From Streptomyces sp. L2 (GTDB lineage: Bacteria > Actinomycetota > Actinomycetes > Streptomycetales > Streptomycetaceae): a stretch of DNA of 64,000 nt. The number at the start of each line of letters is the position of its first letter. Positions within the stretch are counted from its first letter, which is position 1. The stretch is from assembly GCF_004124325.1 (NCBI RefSeq), contig NZ_QBDT01000001.1, positions 1,054,001 through 1,118,000 of the forward strand. Direction: 5' to 3'. Positions 40,089 through 49,000 of the stretch are shown here, piece by piece. Under the pieces are notes generated by a model. It made no database searches. It was not told the origin of the DNA and was given only the letters and a program-made list of their open reading frames with translations. A program made the translations under genes and the position numbers.

Positions 40089-41209
40089 CGAGTGAGCGTG
40101 ATCATTCGCCTGGGTCACGCCCCGGACAACTCGCCGCGCCGATCTTGGGTTACGGCCGTCGACAAAGAGTGGGACAACACATTGAGGCGTGGCGGGCCGA
40201 GCGGTGGTAGGGCGCTGCGCTGGGCGCAATCACACCCCTGGCCGGACAGATCCCCGCTGAGCCAGACGGCCTGACCGGCTGGCGGCGACAAGCGTTCGAG
40301 CGGGGACCTCTCGCGGCGCAGGAGCTGATCGTCACCGCCCCTGCATCCGGCTCGCCGTAACAGTCACAGGCCGGAACCGCCACAACCTCACCGAGCTCAT
40401 GCCGCTGCTGGACACGTCCCATTGAGCCGTGGACGCCCCGCCGCAAACTCCGACGTCTGTACGCCGACCGGGGCTGGATGCTCGCCCGCCCGCGAGCGTG
40501 GGCTGATGCCTCCCAGTGCGAAGCCCTGGGCGTCTGACCGAAACGGGGTTTTGGCCGGACCGCGCCGGTGCTTGGGGTGTTCGTCGAGCCGCCGGTCTTC
40601 GGAACGATGACGCCGCCGGTGGAGCAAGCCACCCTCTCCGCCGCGCCCCGGCTAAGAATCGGTGATAGTGGTGGGCATCGGTTCGGTACCAGCGGCACCA
40701 TGCACGGCCGCTCGACGGCGAGCAGGACAAGCCAGTCACCGTCCCGCGCGGGTGCCACGGGATGTGTCTGAGTCGTTCACCGCTGCGAGCGCATCCCCGG
40801 CCACCGCCCGCGCCCGGCTGCCGCCCTCCACCGGACGGCGGCCGCACCTCAACCGATCTGCCGCGCCCACCCGCGGAGCCACTGACTTCGCGCGCTTTCG
40901 GCATCTGCCTGAGAGAGCGGGGCGGGGAAGGGCTGGCGTTCAGTTTCGCCTGGTGACGCGCCCACTGCAGTCCAGAACCGTGCCTCCCGGCGAGTGCAAC
41001 CGCAAAGTAGGCGCACCCTGGAAGCGTGACAGTACGCGGACCGCATGAGGCACCGACCGCATCGTGGTGTCAGCGGAGGCCAGCGGGGCCTCGCCGTCTC
41101 ACCCGCCTATCACGAAGCCATCACCAACTGAGTGCCCCCCCGGTCCTGAAGGCCCTGACCTGCTATTTTATGCCCGCGCTGGACTGGCGTGGATGCCCCT
41201 GGACGGTTC
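40089..41209. other. Decayed stretch upstream of the PKS
   Basis: Apart from an IS5-like transposase relic (about 40325-40630) no gene is recognised. Possible PKS promoter sequence must lie in 40089-40300; no clear hexamers were identified. Confidence 0.4.
40325..40630 (+). pseudogene. Relic of an IS5-type transposase
   Basis: Plus-strand pieces match the middle of Streptomyces IS5-family transposases in successive frames: TVTGRNRHNLTELMPLLD (usual TVTGANRHDVTQLLPLLD), then RRKLRRLYADRG (usual RPRRLYADRGYD), then a weak LGVFVE piece where LGRHRWVVE is expected. Several frameshifts and stops; inactive. Confidence 0.55.
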
Positions 41210-41317
41210 CTACAACCTGTGCCACGTCGTCCCGAGTGAGGGGCCGAGGATGAGGACCGGAGCGTCTTCTGGCCCGTCGAAGCGGTATCGCAGGGTGTTC
41301 GGGGGTGTCTCACTCAC
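41210..41317 (-). pseudogene. 5' fragment of a second pcaDC allele
   Basis: Starts at GTG 41315-41317 and encodes the first 33 residues of PcaDC (through GPSLGTTWH), then Arg-Leu-stop. It is the truncated partner of pcaDC at 17621-18910 and lies at the opposite end of the island, in the same orientation. Confidence 0.88.
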
Positions 41318-41361
41318 GCCCCAGACCCTCTCACGTCTCACCGACGCCCCTGTAGCGCGGG
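41218..41361. repeat. Right copy of the 144-bp direct repeat flanking the island
   Basis: Gap-free match to 18811-18954 with 11 differences. Eight fall in the coding part, of which seven are synonymous (mostly third positions) and one changes Gln10 to Arg. Homology ends abruptly after the TGG-CAC codons. Confidence 0.9.
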
Positions 41362-41633
41362 GTGCGGGCAACCTGTCCGACGTCGGTGCGCCCGGGTGCG
41401 CGCGTTTGGCGTTGTGACGCAGGCGTCCCGGATGCTCGGCATCGAACATCGTCGGGCCATCCGAGTGAAGATCGTCATCAGTCGTAGCGGTCAAGTGCCC
41501 TGCCATGGTGGGCGATTACACGGGGTGCACAGGGATGGGACACATTCGAACATGCCGGTGGCGCCCGTTTGCCCGCTTACGCTGTGTGCACACTCAATCA
41601 CCCCCCGCTCTCCCTTTCGGAGGACCGATTCCC
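41318..41633. other. Spacer right of the island
   Basis: Holds the duplicated pcaDC leader (to 41361) and an unassigned 270 bp that must include the methyltransferase promoter. No gene is seen. Confidence 0.4.
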
Positions 41634-42419
41634 GTGCCCTCTCACGCCCCGGATCCGGCGGCCTACTTCGCCTTCCGTGACCGACTGCTCGGCCCGTTGC
41701 GCACCACCGTCCTCACCGGTGACCAGCTGTGCGAGGCCGGCCGCCTCATCTACGGCGAGCCCGACGGCCTGTCCCTCTACGGGATCGCGGCCCCCGACAT
41801 GGCCGCCAAGGGCATCACCCTGCTGGGCCGTACGACCATCGAATGCTCGGTCGACGCCTACGTCGCTCCCGTCGCCGACGCTCTGGCCGACCAGCTGGCC
41901 GCCACCGCGCTCGAAGGCCCTGACGCGGACGCGCCGTTGATCGTGGACCTGTTCTGCGGCTCCGGCAATTTCGGCTACCACCTGGGCCGGCGCCTGGCCC
42001 TGCCCGTGCAGGCGACGGAACTGGATCCGGCCGTCTACGCCACGACCCGCAACAACCTGGAGCGCATCGGCTCCGCCATGACCCTCCACCCGGTCGACTA
42101 CCGCGACCTGTTGGGGAAGCTGCCGGCCGCGTCCACGCACGACACCTACGTCGTCGAGCCGCCCTGGGGCCCGGCCTTCACCGCGTCCGGTCTGGACCTG
42201 ACCCGTACGTCACCGCCCGTACCGGAGATCCTCCAGGACATCCGGCGCTCCCGCGACGGACTCTCCTGTCATGTCGCGATCAAGACCAACGACCAGATCG
42301 CCCATGACTCCCTGGCGCGTTCCTTCGCCGGTGCCGAGCATCTGGCGACCCTCACGCCGCCGCCGCAACTGCCGTACGGCGCCAACATGGACTTCCACCT
42401 CTACCGCCTGAACGCCTGA
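41634..42419 (+). CDS. Class I SAM-dependent methyltransferase (RsmD/PPW type)
   Basis: A 261-residue protein. The SAM site is VDLFCGSGNFGYHLGRRL (motif I), the acidic end of strand 2 is TELD, and the catalytic-loop motif is VVEPPWGPAF (D/N-P-P-W-like, here E-P-P-W). This suggests an N- or C-methyltransferase acting on nucleic acid or an aromatic base, but a small-molecule role is possible. GGAGGA (41619-41624) is 9 bp before the GTG at 41634, which fixes the start; in-frame sequence upstream is not conserved-looking. It is 134 bp before the two-domain methyltransferase on the same strand. Confidence 0.78.
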   Translation: MPSHAPDPAAYFAFRDRLLGPLRTTVLTGDQLCEAGRLIYGEPDGLSLYGIAAPDMAAKGITLLGRTTIECSVDAYVAPVADALADQLAATALEGPDADAPLIVDLFCGSGNFGYHLGRRLALPVQATELDPAVYATTRNNLERIGSAMTLHPVDYRDLLGKLPAASTHDTYVVEPPWGPAFTASGLDLTRTSPPVPEILQDIRRSRDGLSCHVAIKTNDQIAHDSLARSFAGAEHLATLTPPPQLPYGANMDFHLYRLNA

Positions 42420-42553
42420 CAGCACACAGCCGCCCCCGCGTGCTCGCAGCGGCGAGCTCCGGCCGGGCCGGGCTGTCCGGATATTCACGATGTGCAGTTC
42501 CGTGCGATGTCGCCGCACCCGGCGGCACCGCCGGTGTCTGATGGGAGAACTAC

Positions 42554-44023
42554 GTGACGATGGTTGCAGGACCCGCGGGGGCCGGCGGCGCCGCGGCTTC
42601 TACGTTCGACGTGCTGGGCGGCACTTATGAGGAGACGCACGGGCGGATCCCCGAACTCCTCGCCTCACTGGACTGGTTGATCTCCCGCTTGCCGGAGCGG
42701 GCGAAAGTGCTGGACCTCGGCAGCGGAACGGGGCGCCCGACCGCGCAACGGCTGGCCGAGGCCGGGCACGAGGTGCTCGGCTGCGATGTGTCGGCCACCA
42801 TGGTGGACCTTGCCCGTAGCCGGGTCCCGGCCGCACGCTTCGAGCAGGTCGACCTCCGTGAGCTGCCGGACGAGCCGGACGGCTGGGACGCGGTGACCGC
42901 GTACTTCCCGCTGCTGCAGATGTCCCGGGCCGACATCGCCGCCACCGTGCGCCGGGTCGGCACCTGGCTCAAGCCCGGCGGGCTGCTGGCCCTGGCGACG
43001 ATCCCCGCGGACGCCGAGGACTTCGAACTGACCTGGATGGGCCAGGTGTGCCGGGCCTCCAGCTTCCCCGCCCCGGCGTTCCTGGACCTGGTGCGCGAGG
43101 CCGGCCTGCACATCGCGCACGCCCGGACCAGCGTCTTCCGGCCCGACTTCGCCGCCGCGGGCGAGGAAGAGCACCTCTTCGTCCACGCCGTCAAACCCGG
43201 CGGCCCCGACGTCCCGTCGCACGCCCTGGCCGGTCCCTATCCGCTGCCCACCTCCTACCGGGGACCGCACGCGCTGGGCCAGGACGGCTGGCTGGGTATG
43301 GAGGCCCGCTTCGAACGCCACGACATCTCCGTCGTCGCCGACGCGCTGGCGGGCAACACGAGAGTGCTCGACATCGGCGGCGGCACCGGCGCGGTCGTCA
43401 AGGAGATCACCGCGCGGCTGGGCGCGTGCACGACCGTCGAACCGCACCTGGACCGCGAGCGGAGCATGCGGCCTCTCACCCGCGACGGCGTCACCGTCGT
43501 GCCCGGGCGCGCCGAGGACCTGCCCGTCCCCGACAACGCGGTGGACGCGGCGGTGGCCACCTGGGTGCTGCACTACACCGACGCCCCACGCCGAGCGGTG
43601 CGGGAAATGGTCCGCGTCGTGGACACCGCGCATCCCGAAGCCCGGATCGTCCTGGTGCAGGGCGCCCCGGACAACGAGCTCATCGACCTGTGGAACCGCA
43701 CCTGCGCGCCTCTGACGGGCCAAGGCCGCGACCACCAGGGCTACCTGCTCACCCTCGCCGCCCGGGAACTCGCCGCGGGCGGGTTCACCGACATCTCCTT
43801 CACCCGCGCACCGGTCGACGTCGTCTTCCCCGAGAACGGACCGGAGGCCAAGGCCGAGGCGGCCGCGCAGGCCCTGGCCGAATTCTGGAGCACCGGCGAC
43901 CCCGCCCCGGCACGCCTGCGCGAGGCCCTGCTGCCTCTCATGCGCGAGCACTTCGCCACGGGGACCGACCGGTTCAACGATGACGGCGTGCTCCTCGTGG
44001 CCCGGCCCCGGCCCGCACTCTGA
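42554..44023 (+). CDS. Two-domain (tandem) SAM-dependent methyltransferase
   Basis: A 489-residue protein with two complete class I methyltransferase folds: domain 1 (about 1-215) with KVLDLGSGTGRP and LKPGGLLAL, and domain 2 (about 225-489) with RVLDIGGGTGAVVKE, DLPVPDNAVDAAVATWVLHY and an arginine/His-rich middle. Both SAM motifs look intact. Internal fusions of this kind are unusual; they could act on one small molecule twice, or one domain may be structural. The start is GTG at 42554 with GGGAGA just upstream (ATG at 42560 is an alternative). Followed by a P450 gene, so perhaps a small metabolite locus. Confidence 0.85.
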   Translation: MTMVAGPAGAGGAAASTFDVLGGTYEETHGRIPELLASLDWLISRLPERAKVLDLGSGTGRPTAQRLAEAGHEVLGCDVSATMVDLARSRVPAARFEQVDLRELPDEPDGWDAVTAYFPLLQMSRADIAATVRRVGTWLKPGGLLALATIPADAEDFELTWMGQVCRASSFPAPAFLDLVREAGLHIAHARTSVFRPDFAAAGEEEHLFVHAVKPGGPDVPSHALAGPYPLPTSYRGPHALGQDGWLGMEARFERHDISVVADALAGNTRVLDIGGGTGAVVKEITARLGACTTVEPHLDRERSMRPLTRDGVTVVPGRAEDLPVPDNAVDAAVATWVLHYTDAPRRAVREMVRVVDTAHPEARIVLVQGAPDNELIDLWNRTCAPLTGQGRDHQGYLLTLAARELAAGGFTDISFTRAPVDVVFPENGPEAKAEAAAQALAEFWSTGDPAPARLREALLPLMREHFATGTDRFNDDGVLLVARPRPAL

Positions 44024-44153
44024 CCGTTCCCAGGCACCGGCCCCGGGCGGGGAACGCCCCGTGCCCCGTAGCCCCGTAGCCCTGCCCGGTCGGCCGGCCC
44101 GCAGCGGCCCTGTCCGGCCGCGCGGCCCGCAGCAGCCCCGCCCGGCCGGCCGA

Positions 44154-44290
44154 CCGCCACGTACCCGCCCCCACGGCCCGCACGGAGGCCAGCCCTGCCC
44201 GGCCCGGCCGCCACGTACCCGCCCCCACGGCCCGCACGGAGGCCAGCCCTGCCCGGCCGCCACGTACCCGCCCCCACGGCCCGCATGGAG
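44154..44290 (+). repeat. Three tandem copies of the P450 leader segment
   Basis: The segment CCGCCACGTACCCGCCCCCA followed by CGGCCCGCACGGAGG starts at 44154, 44208 and 44257 (spacing 54 and 49 bp). Only the last copy runs into the true GGAGGA ribosome-binding site of the P450 gene. Confidence 0.85.
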
Positions 44291-44302
44291 GAAACCGCCC
44301 CG

Positions 44303-45637
44303 ATGGCCACGACACCGCTCGATCTCTCGGCCGGCGAGCCGGCCCGCGGCTCCGCCATGGACGACCGCATCGGACAGGCCGGTGAGGTCTGCGCCGCCGG
44401 GACGCCCGGCTGCCCCGCCGCGAACCGGGGCGGCATCCTGCACCACGGTGCGGGCGACCCCACCCCCTTGTACGCGCATCTGCGCGCGTGTCATCCCGTC
44501 TTCCACGACCCCCTGCTCGACGTGTGGGTCGTCTCGCGCCACCAGGACGTCGTCCGGGCCTTCCGCGACACCCCGAGAGACTTCACCAACCAGCGGACCT
44601 TCGAACCCCTGTGCCCGCTGGCTCCGCAGGCACAGGCCGTCCTGGCGGCCACGGCCATGGCCCCGGCCGCCAGTTCGCTCGACCCGCCCGAACACACCCG
44701 CCTGCGCCAGACCGTCAACGCCGCCTTCCCCACCACCGGACGGCGCGTGAACGGCGTCGACAGCCTCCTGCAGGCCAGGGCGACGGCCCACGCCACCGCC
44801 CTGGCCGGACGCCCCTCCCGCGGTGGGGACCTCGTCGCCGACTACGCCCGGCCCCTGTGCCTGGCCACCCTCGGCCACCTCACCGGCGTACCGGATACAC
44901 ACCACCCCGCCATCGCGGCCCAAGCCGCGGCGATGACCGTGCTCGTCGCCGACCGACTCACCCCCGCCCGGCAGGCGGAAGCCGCCCATGCCTTCTCCGA
45001 TCTGTGGGCCTTCTGCCAGACCCTCGTGCACGACACGCCCCGCCTCGCCCCCGGCAGCCTCCTGCCCACCCTGCTCGCCCACCGGCCCACGAACGGGGCC
45101 GCCTTGACTCCCGACGAAGCAGCCTCCGTTCTGATGGAGATGCTCATCACCACCGCCGAGGTGATGCCCAAACTCATCACCAACACCCTCCACCGCCACC
45201 TCGGCCCGCGTGAGCACCCCGAGCGCCCTCAACCATCCGGCCTCCGCGCACTCCACCGCACCGAGCTCATCGACCGGGCCATCGCCGACACCCTGCGCCA
45301 CGCCACTCCCCTCATCGGCTGGCTACGGGCCACCACCCGCCCACTCCACCTCGCCGACACCCCCGTCCCCGCCCACGCCAAACTCATGCTGCTCCTCGGC
45401 TCCGCCTGCCAGGACGCCCCACCCACAGCCCCCACCCCCGTCTTCGGCGCCGGCATCCACTACTGCCCCGGCGCCCGCTACGCCCTGCGCCTGACCCGCC
45501 ACGCCTTGGCCGCCCTCACCCGGGCCTGCCCCGACCTCACCCTCACCGAACCCGTCACCCACGGCCCGGGGAGCACAACACCCTGGCCCCTCAACGCGCT
45601 CACACGCGGGCCGGCCCAGCTCAGCGCCACCTGGTGA
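44303..45637 (+). CDS. Cytochrome P450-like protein with degenerate I- and K-helix motifs
   Basis: A 444-residue P450. The heme loop is canonical (VFGAGIHYCPGARYA, ligand about Cys388) but the I-helix has MLITTAEVMPKL in place of AGxxT, and the K-helix ExxR is DTLR. Such motif-poor P450s occur in Streptomyces (CYP156/157-like groups) and can still bind heme. It may catalyse an unusual reaction or have lost oxygen activation. GGAGGA at 44287-44292 supports the ATG at 44303 over the ATG at 44285. It is downstream of the tandem methyltransferase. Confidence 0.85.
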   Translation: MATTPLDLSAGEPARGSAMDDRIGQAGEVCAAGTPGCPAANRGGILHHGAGDPTPLYAHLRACHPVFHDPLLDVWVVSRHQDVVRAFRDTPRDFTNQRTFEPLCPLAPQAQAVLAATAMAPAASSLDPPEHTRLRQTVNAAFPTTGRRVNGVDSLLQARATAHATALAGRPSRGGDLVADYARPLCLATLGHLTGVPDTHHPAIAAQAAAMTVLVADRLTPARQAEAAHAFSDLWAFCQTLVHDTPRLAPGSLLPTLLAHRPTNGAALTPDEAASVLMEMLITTAEVMPKLITNTLHRHLGPREHPERPQPSGLRALHRTELIDRAIADTLRHATPLIGWLRATTRPLHLADTPVPAHAKLMLLLGSACQDAPPTAPTPVFGAGIHYCPGARYALRLTRHALAALTRACPDLTLTEPVTHGPGSTTPWPLNALTRGPAQLSATW

Positions 45638-45814
45638 AGCGGTCATGACGCGAATCCACCCGAAGGTGCCGCCCCGCACGCTGTGTATGAGGCCACCGGC
45701 TCACACGTGTGACCTGACTGACAGGCACGGCCCCCCGTTCGGAGTCGGCGAGAAGGTGACTCCGTCAGGTACGGCCGCCGACAGTCCCACGGCCGGCATG
45801 TCCACAGGCGATCG

Positions 45815-46470
45815 CGCACCGTGGTCCGCGCCGAGTCGGCCCACGTCGACGAGGGCGGGGCGCCCGAGAAGGTCGCCGGGATCAAGCTCCTCACGGTGCC
45901 GGCATGGGACGGCAAGCTCACCGCCGAACTGACCGACCGTCAGGCATGGGGTTTCGACGACGAGCAGCGGGCCCGGCCCAGGGTCGTCTCGATCGCCCAG
46001 TCCACCGAACTCGGCACGGCGCCCGGCTCGCCAACGCCGCCGCCCTCGGCGTGCCCCTGCGGGAGATGACCACCGCCGCCGGCGTGGACGTCCTCTCCCT
46101 CGGCGGCACCAAGAACGGGCTGCTCTTCGGCCAGGCGGTGATCGTGCTCAACGAGGACGCGGTGCGCTGCATGGCCCACCTGCGCAAGACGAGCATGCAG
46201 CTGGGCTCCAAGATGCGTTTCCTGTCGGTGCGGTTCGAGGCGCTGCTCGGCGGCGACCTCTGGCTCCGCTCGGCGGCCCGCTCCAACGCGACGACCCAGC
46301 GGCTGTACGAGGCGGTACGCGAACTGCCGGGCCTGGAGATCCGCCGCCCGGTGCAGGCCAACCAGATCTTCGCCGTCCTGCCGCCGGCCGTCACCGAGCG
46401 CCTCCAGAAGCGGTTCCGCTTCTACACCTGGGCCAGCAGGCCGGCGAGGTCCCGCGAACGGCACGACGAA
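45815..46470 (+). pseudogene. Low-specificity L-threonine aldolase, decayed
   Basis: Two frames carry a PLP aldolase. The first (45821-46020) has AESAHVDEGGAPEKVAGIKLL to VVSIAQSTELGT; the second has ARLANAAALGVPLREMTTAAG, the Schiff-base lysine in LGGTKNGLLFG, LRKTSMQLGSKMRFLSVRFEALLGG and PVQANQIFAVLPP to RFRFYTW. The segment between TELGT and ARLANAA (normally about 24 residues, including the PLP Asp) is deleted at about 46018, shifting frame, and the N-terminal ~80 residues are missing. Cannot be functional. Confidence 0.85.
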
Positions 46471-46553
46471 GTAGCGCTGTTCGGCCCGGTGGAGGGCGTC
46501 GCGGCCGCGCGGCCGGGTAGGGAGTCCCCCCTGCCCGGCCGCGCCGTGGGTCG

Positions 46554-47288
46554 TCAGTGCCTGTGGTGGGACTGGCGGACCTTGAGCAGTTCGGTCCGCA
46601 GGGCGGGTGTGCCGTCGACGGGCGCCGGGTCGTCGGTGGTCGGTTCGACGCCGCCGGCGGCGATCTTGTCGAGGGTCTTCAGGCCGGCGGCGCCGACGGT
46701 GCCGAAGACCGTGTAGTCCGGGCGGAGCGAGGAGTCGCCGTAGACGACGAAGAACTGCGAACCGTTCGTGTCCGGACCGGCGTTGGCCATCGCCAGCAGG
46801 CCGCGGCCGTAGAGGCGGCGGACGCCGGTCGGGTCGTTGGGTGCCGGCGGCAGGTCCACCGGCAGTTCGTCCTTGTACTTGTATCCGGGGCCGCCCTCGC
46901 CGGTGCCGGTCGGGTCGCCGCACTGCAGGACCTTCAGCGTCGGGTACGACGTCAGCCGGTGGCACACCGTACGGTCGTAGAACCGGTGCCGTGCCAGGTG
47001 CAGGAAGCTCTGGACCGTGCACGGCGCCTCCGCGCGGTCCAGACGCAGCGGGAGCGGGCCCTGGCTGGTCGGGACGGCCACGCCGACCGTGCCGTGTGCG
47101 GGCGTGTGCCGCGGGTCCGGCGGCAGGGGGACGGGGCGCGCCGCGGGCTCGTCCGGGGTCCGGGTGTACTGGCAGGGACCGTGCGTGGTGCGCGGCGGGG
47201 CGTCGGAAGAGGTGGCGGAGGCGGTGGTGCCGCCCCCGGACGCGACCAGCGCCGCTGTCGCCAACGCGGTCATGAGAGCTCGGTTCAT
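46554..47288 (-). CDS. Secreted cyclophilin-type peptidyl-prolyl isomerase
   Basis: A 244-residue protein with a Sec signal peptide (MNRALMTALATAALVASGGG, cleavage near ASATSS). The cyclophilin core follows: TVQSFLHLARHRFYDRTVCHR, LLAMANAGPDTNGSQFFVVY and YTVFGTV. Two cysteines (in APCTVQS and TVCHR) could form a disulfide outside the cell. GGAGGG 10 bp before the ATG at 47286-47288 sets the start. Likely to assist folding of secreted proteins. Monocistronic in this window. Confidence 0.9.
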   Translation of the reverse strand: MNRALMTALATAALVASGGGTTASATSSDAPPRTTHGPCQYTRTPDEPAARPVPLPPDPRHTPAHGTVGVAVPTSQGPLPLRLDRAEAPCTVQSFLHLARHRFYDRTVCHRLTSYPTLKVLQCGDPTGTGEGGPGYKYKDELPVDLPPAPNDPTGVRRLYGRGLLAMANAGPDTNGSQFFVVYGDSSLRPDYTVFGTVGAAGLKTLDKIAAGGVEPTTDDPAPVDGTPALRTELLKVRQSHHRH

Positions 47289-47392
47289 ATCCTGCACACC
47301 CTCCAGAAGATCGTCAGATTTCGGAGCGGTCGCAGTCTAGGGCGCGGCCCGGCGGGCGAATACCCGCCCACCGGCCACATCCGCCCCATCGG

Positions 47393-48448
47393 CTAGCCGG
47401 ATTCCGCGAGGCCGAGTTCGTGCTCGCCGAGCGGAGCGAAGAAGCGTTCGACGTCCGCGTCGGTCACCTCGGCCAGGGTGGGCGGCGACCAGCGCGGGTT
47501 CCGGTCCTTGTCGATGATCTGGGCGCGGATGCCCTCCACCAGGTCGGGGCTGCGCAGTGCGGCGCAGGAGACGCGGTACTCCTGGTCGAGGACGCGCTCC
47601 AGCGAGCCGAGACCCCGGGCGCGGCGCAGGGCGGCGAGGGTGACCTTGAGGGACGTGGGTGAGCGGGTGAGCAGGGTTTCGGCGGCTTCCTTGGCGGCCG
47701 GGTCGTCGTACGCGAGGAGCCGGCCGACGATCTCCTCGACCGTGCCGGCGGCGTAGCAGGCGTCGATCCACTCGCGCCGGTCCGCCAACTCCCCTCGCGG
47801 CGGCGGCTGCACGTGGCCGGCCAGTGCGTCGGGTACGGGACGGTCGGCGAGGTCGTCCAGGAAGGCGTCCAGGGCGGTGGACGGCAGGTAGTGGTCGGCG
47901 AGACCGCAGAGCAGGGCGTCGGCGGCGCCGATCCGCGCGCCGGTCAGCGCCAGGTGCGTGCCCAGTTCGCCGGGGGCCAGGGCGAGCAGGTGGGTGCCGC
48001 CGACGTCCGGGACGAAGCCGATGCCGGTTTCCGGCATGGCGATCCGCGACCGTTCGGTGACGACCCGGACGTCGCCGTGCGCGGAGATGCCGACCCCGCC
48101 GCCCATCACGATCCCGTCCATGACGGCCACGTACGGCTTGGGGTAGCGGGCGATGCGGGCGTTGAGGCGGTACTCGTCGCGCCAGAACGCCGCCGAGGCG
48201 GCGCCGTCGCCGTCGCGGGCGTCGTCGTGCACGGCACGGATGTCGCCGCCCGCGCACAGGCCGCGCTCCCCCGCACCCGTGACGACCACGGCCTCCACGG
48301 CCGGGTCGTGTTCCCACGCGGTCAGCGCCGCGTCGACGCGTCGGACCATCTCGTGGTCGAGGGCGTTGAGGGCCCTGGGCCGGTTGAGGGTGATGCGGGC
48401 GACCCGGCCGGTGGTGCGGAGCAGGACGGGTTCCCCGGCGGCGCTCAT
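47393..48448 (-). CDS. Enoyl-CoA hydratase/isomerase family, 3-hydroxyisobutyryl-CoA hydrolase-like
   Basis: A 351-residue crotonase. Oxyanion-hole motifs are AGGDIRAVHDDARDGD and MGGGVGISAHGDVRV; the catalytic pair region reads MPETGIGFVPDVGGTH. The length (about 350) and the C-terminal extension with LTRSPTSLKVTLAALRRA and LDQEYRVSCAAL match 3-hydroxyisobutyryl-CoA hydrolases of valine breakdown rather than short hydratases. The ATG at 48446-48448 overlaps the stop of an acyl-CoA dehydrogenase remnant (TGATG), showing an ancestral operon now broken. Confidence 0.9.
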   Translation of the reverse strand: MSAAGEPVLLRTTGRVARITLNRPRALNALDHEMVRRVDAALTAWEHDPAVEAVVVTGAGERGLCAGGDIRAVHDDARDGDGAASAAFWRDEYRLNARIARYPKPYVAVMDGIVMGGGVGISAHGDVRVVTERSRIAMPETGIGFVPDVGGTHLLALAPGELGTHLALTGARIGAADALLCGLADHYLPSTALDAFLDDLADRPVPDALAGHVQPPPRGELADRREWIDACYAAGTVEEIVGRLLAYDDPAAKEAAETLLTRSPTSLKVTLAALRRARGLGSLERVLDQEYRVSCAALRSPDLVEGIRAQIIDKDRNPRWSPPTLAEVTDADVERFFAPLGEHELGLAESG

Positions 48449-48543
48449 CACGACACCTCCGTCAGGTTCCGGGCCACGATGACACGCATGATCTCGTCGG
48501 TTCCTTCCAGGGTCTGGTGGACGCGCGGGCAGTCGCGTGAGCC
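48448..48543 (-). pseudogene. C-terminal remnant of an acyl-CoA dehydrogenase
   Basis: Minus strand reads CPRVHQTLEGTDEIMRVIVA then RNLTEVS-stop, the diagnostic end of acyl-CoA dehydrogenases (usual RVHQILEGTNEIMR). Only about 30 residues remain; the frame breaks at 48543, where the [2Fe-2S] gene ends. Its TGA overlaps the start of the crotonase gene, as in an intact isobutyryl-CoA dehydrogenase/hydrolase operon. Confidence 0.88.
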
Positions 48544-48942
48544 TCAGGGGTTCACCGTGCGGCGCGGCGGGGTGAAGGCGTACAGGTCGAGGATGTCCGG
48601 CAGGGGTGCCACGCCCGGGCCGCCGGCCCGCACCCAGGCGACGATGTCCTCGGTCGCGTCCGCGTCGTTGACGAGACCGAGCCAGACCGGCCGCGCGCCG
48701 GCGGCCCGGCCCCTCGCGGAAGGCTGTACGACCATGACGTTGGCCTGGTCGCACACGTCGAGGCAGTCGGAGACGCGCACCGGCACCGCCGCCCGCAGCC
48801 GCGCGGTCTGAGCGGCGTGGTCCACCCCGGTCACCTTGGGGCTCCCGCAGCAGCAGTCCCGGCACACGACGACCCGGCACGGCACCGGTTCATCCACCAC
48901 CGCGGCCCCGCCCGGCGGCTCTTCCCACGGCTTCTCCGGCAC
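48544..48942 (-). CDS. Thioredoxin-like [2Fe-2S] ferredoxin-domain protein under B12 control
   Basis: A 132-residue protein. VVVCRDCCCGSPKVTG and VRVSDCLDVCDQANVMVVQP provide the four-cysteine pattern of thioredoxin-fold [2Fe-2S] proteins (C-x2-CC-C ... C-x3-C). The C-terminal half (WLGLVNDADATEDIVAWVRAGG) is typical of the actinobacterial proteins found with cobalamin or cobalt genes. The start is a GTG at 48940-48942 after GGGAGGGGAG. The riboswitch at 49001-49150 precedes it. Probably an electron carrier linked to corrinoid metabolism (inference). Confidence 0.85.
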   Translation of the reverse strand: MPEKPWEEPPGGAAVVDEPVPCRVVVCRDCCCGSPKVTGVDHAAQTARLRAAVPVRVSDCLDVCDQANVMVVQPSARGRAAGARPVWLGLVNDADATEDIVAWVRAGGPGVAPLPDILDLYAFTPPRRTVNP

Positions 48943-49000
48943 GGCACACCACTCCCCTCCCGGGGAGATCCGCCCCGGGGTCGGTCGAGGAGGCGACCGC

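Noticed and set aside
41505..41633. Upstream extension of the methyltransferase start
   Set aside because: GGAGGA is placed for the GTG at 41634; the extra residues (Cys/Arg-rich) look non-coding.
44040..44285. Antisense long frame over the methyltransferase/P450 region (42665-45301)
   Set aside because: A shadow of two well-supported plus-strand genes plus the leader repeats; no conserved domain.
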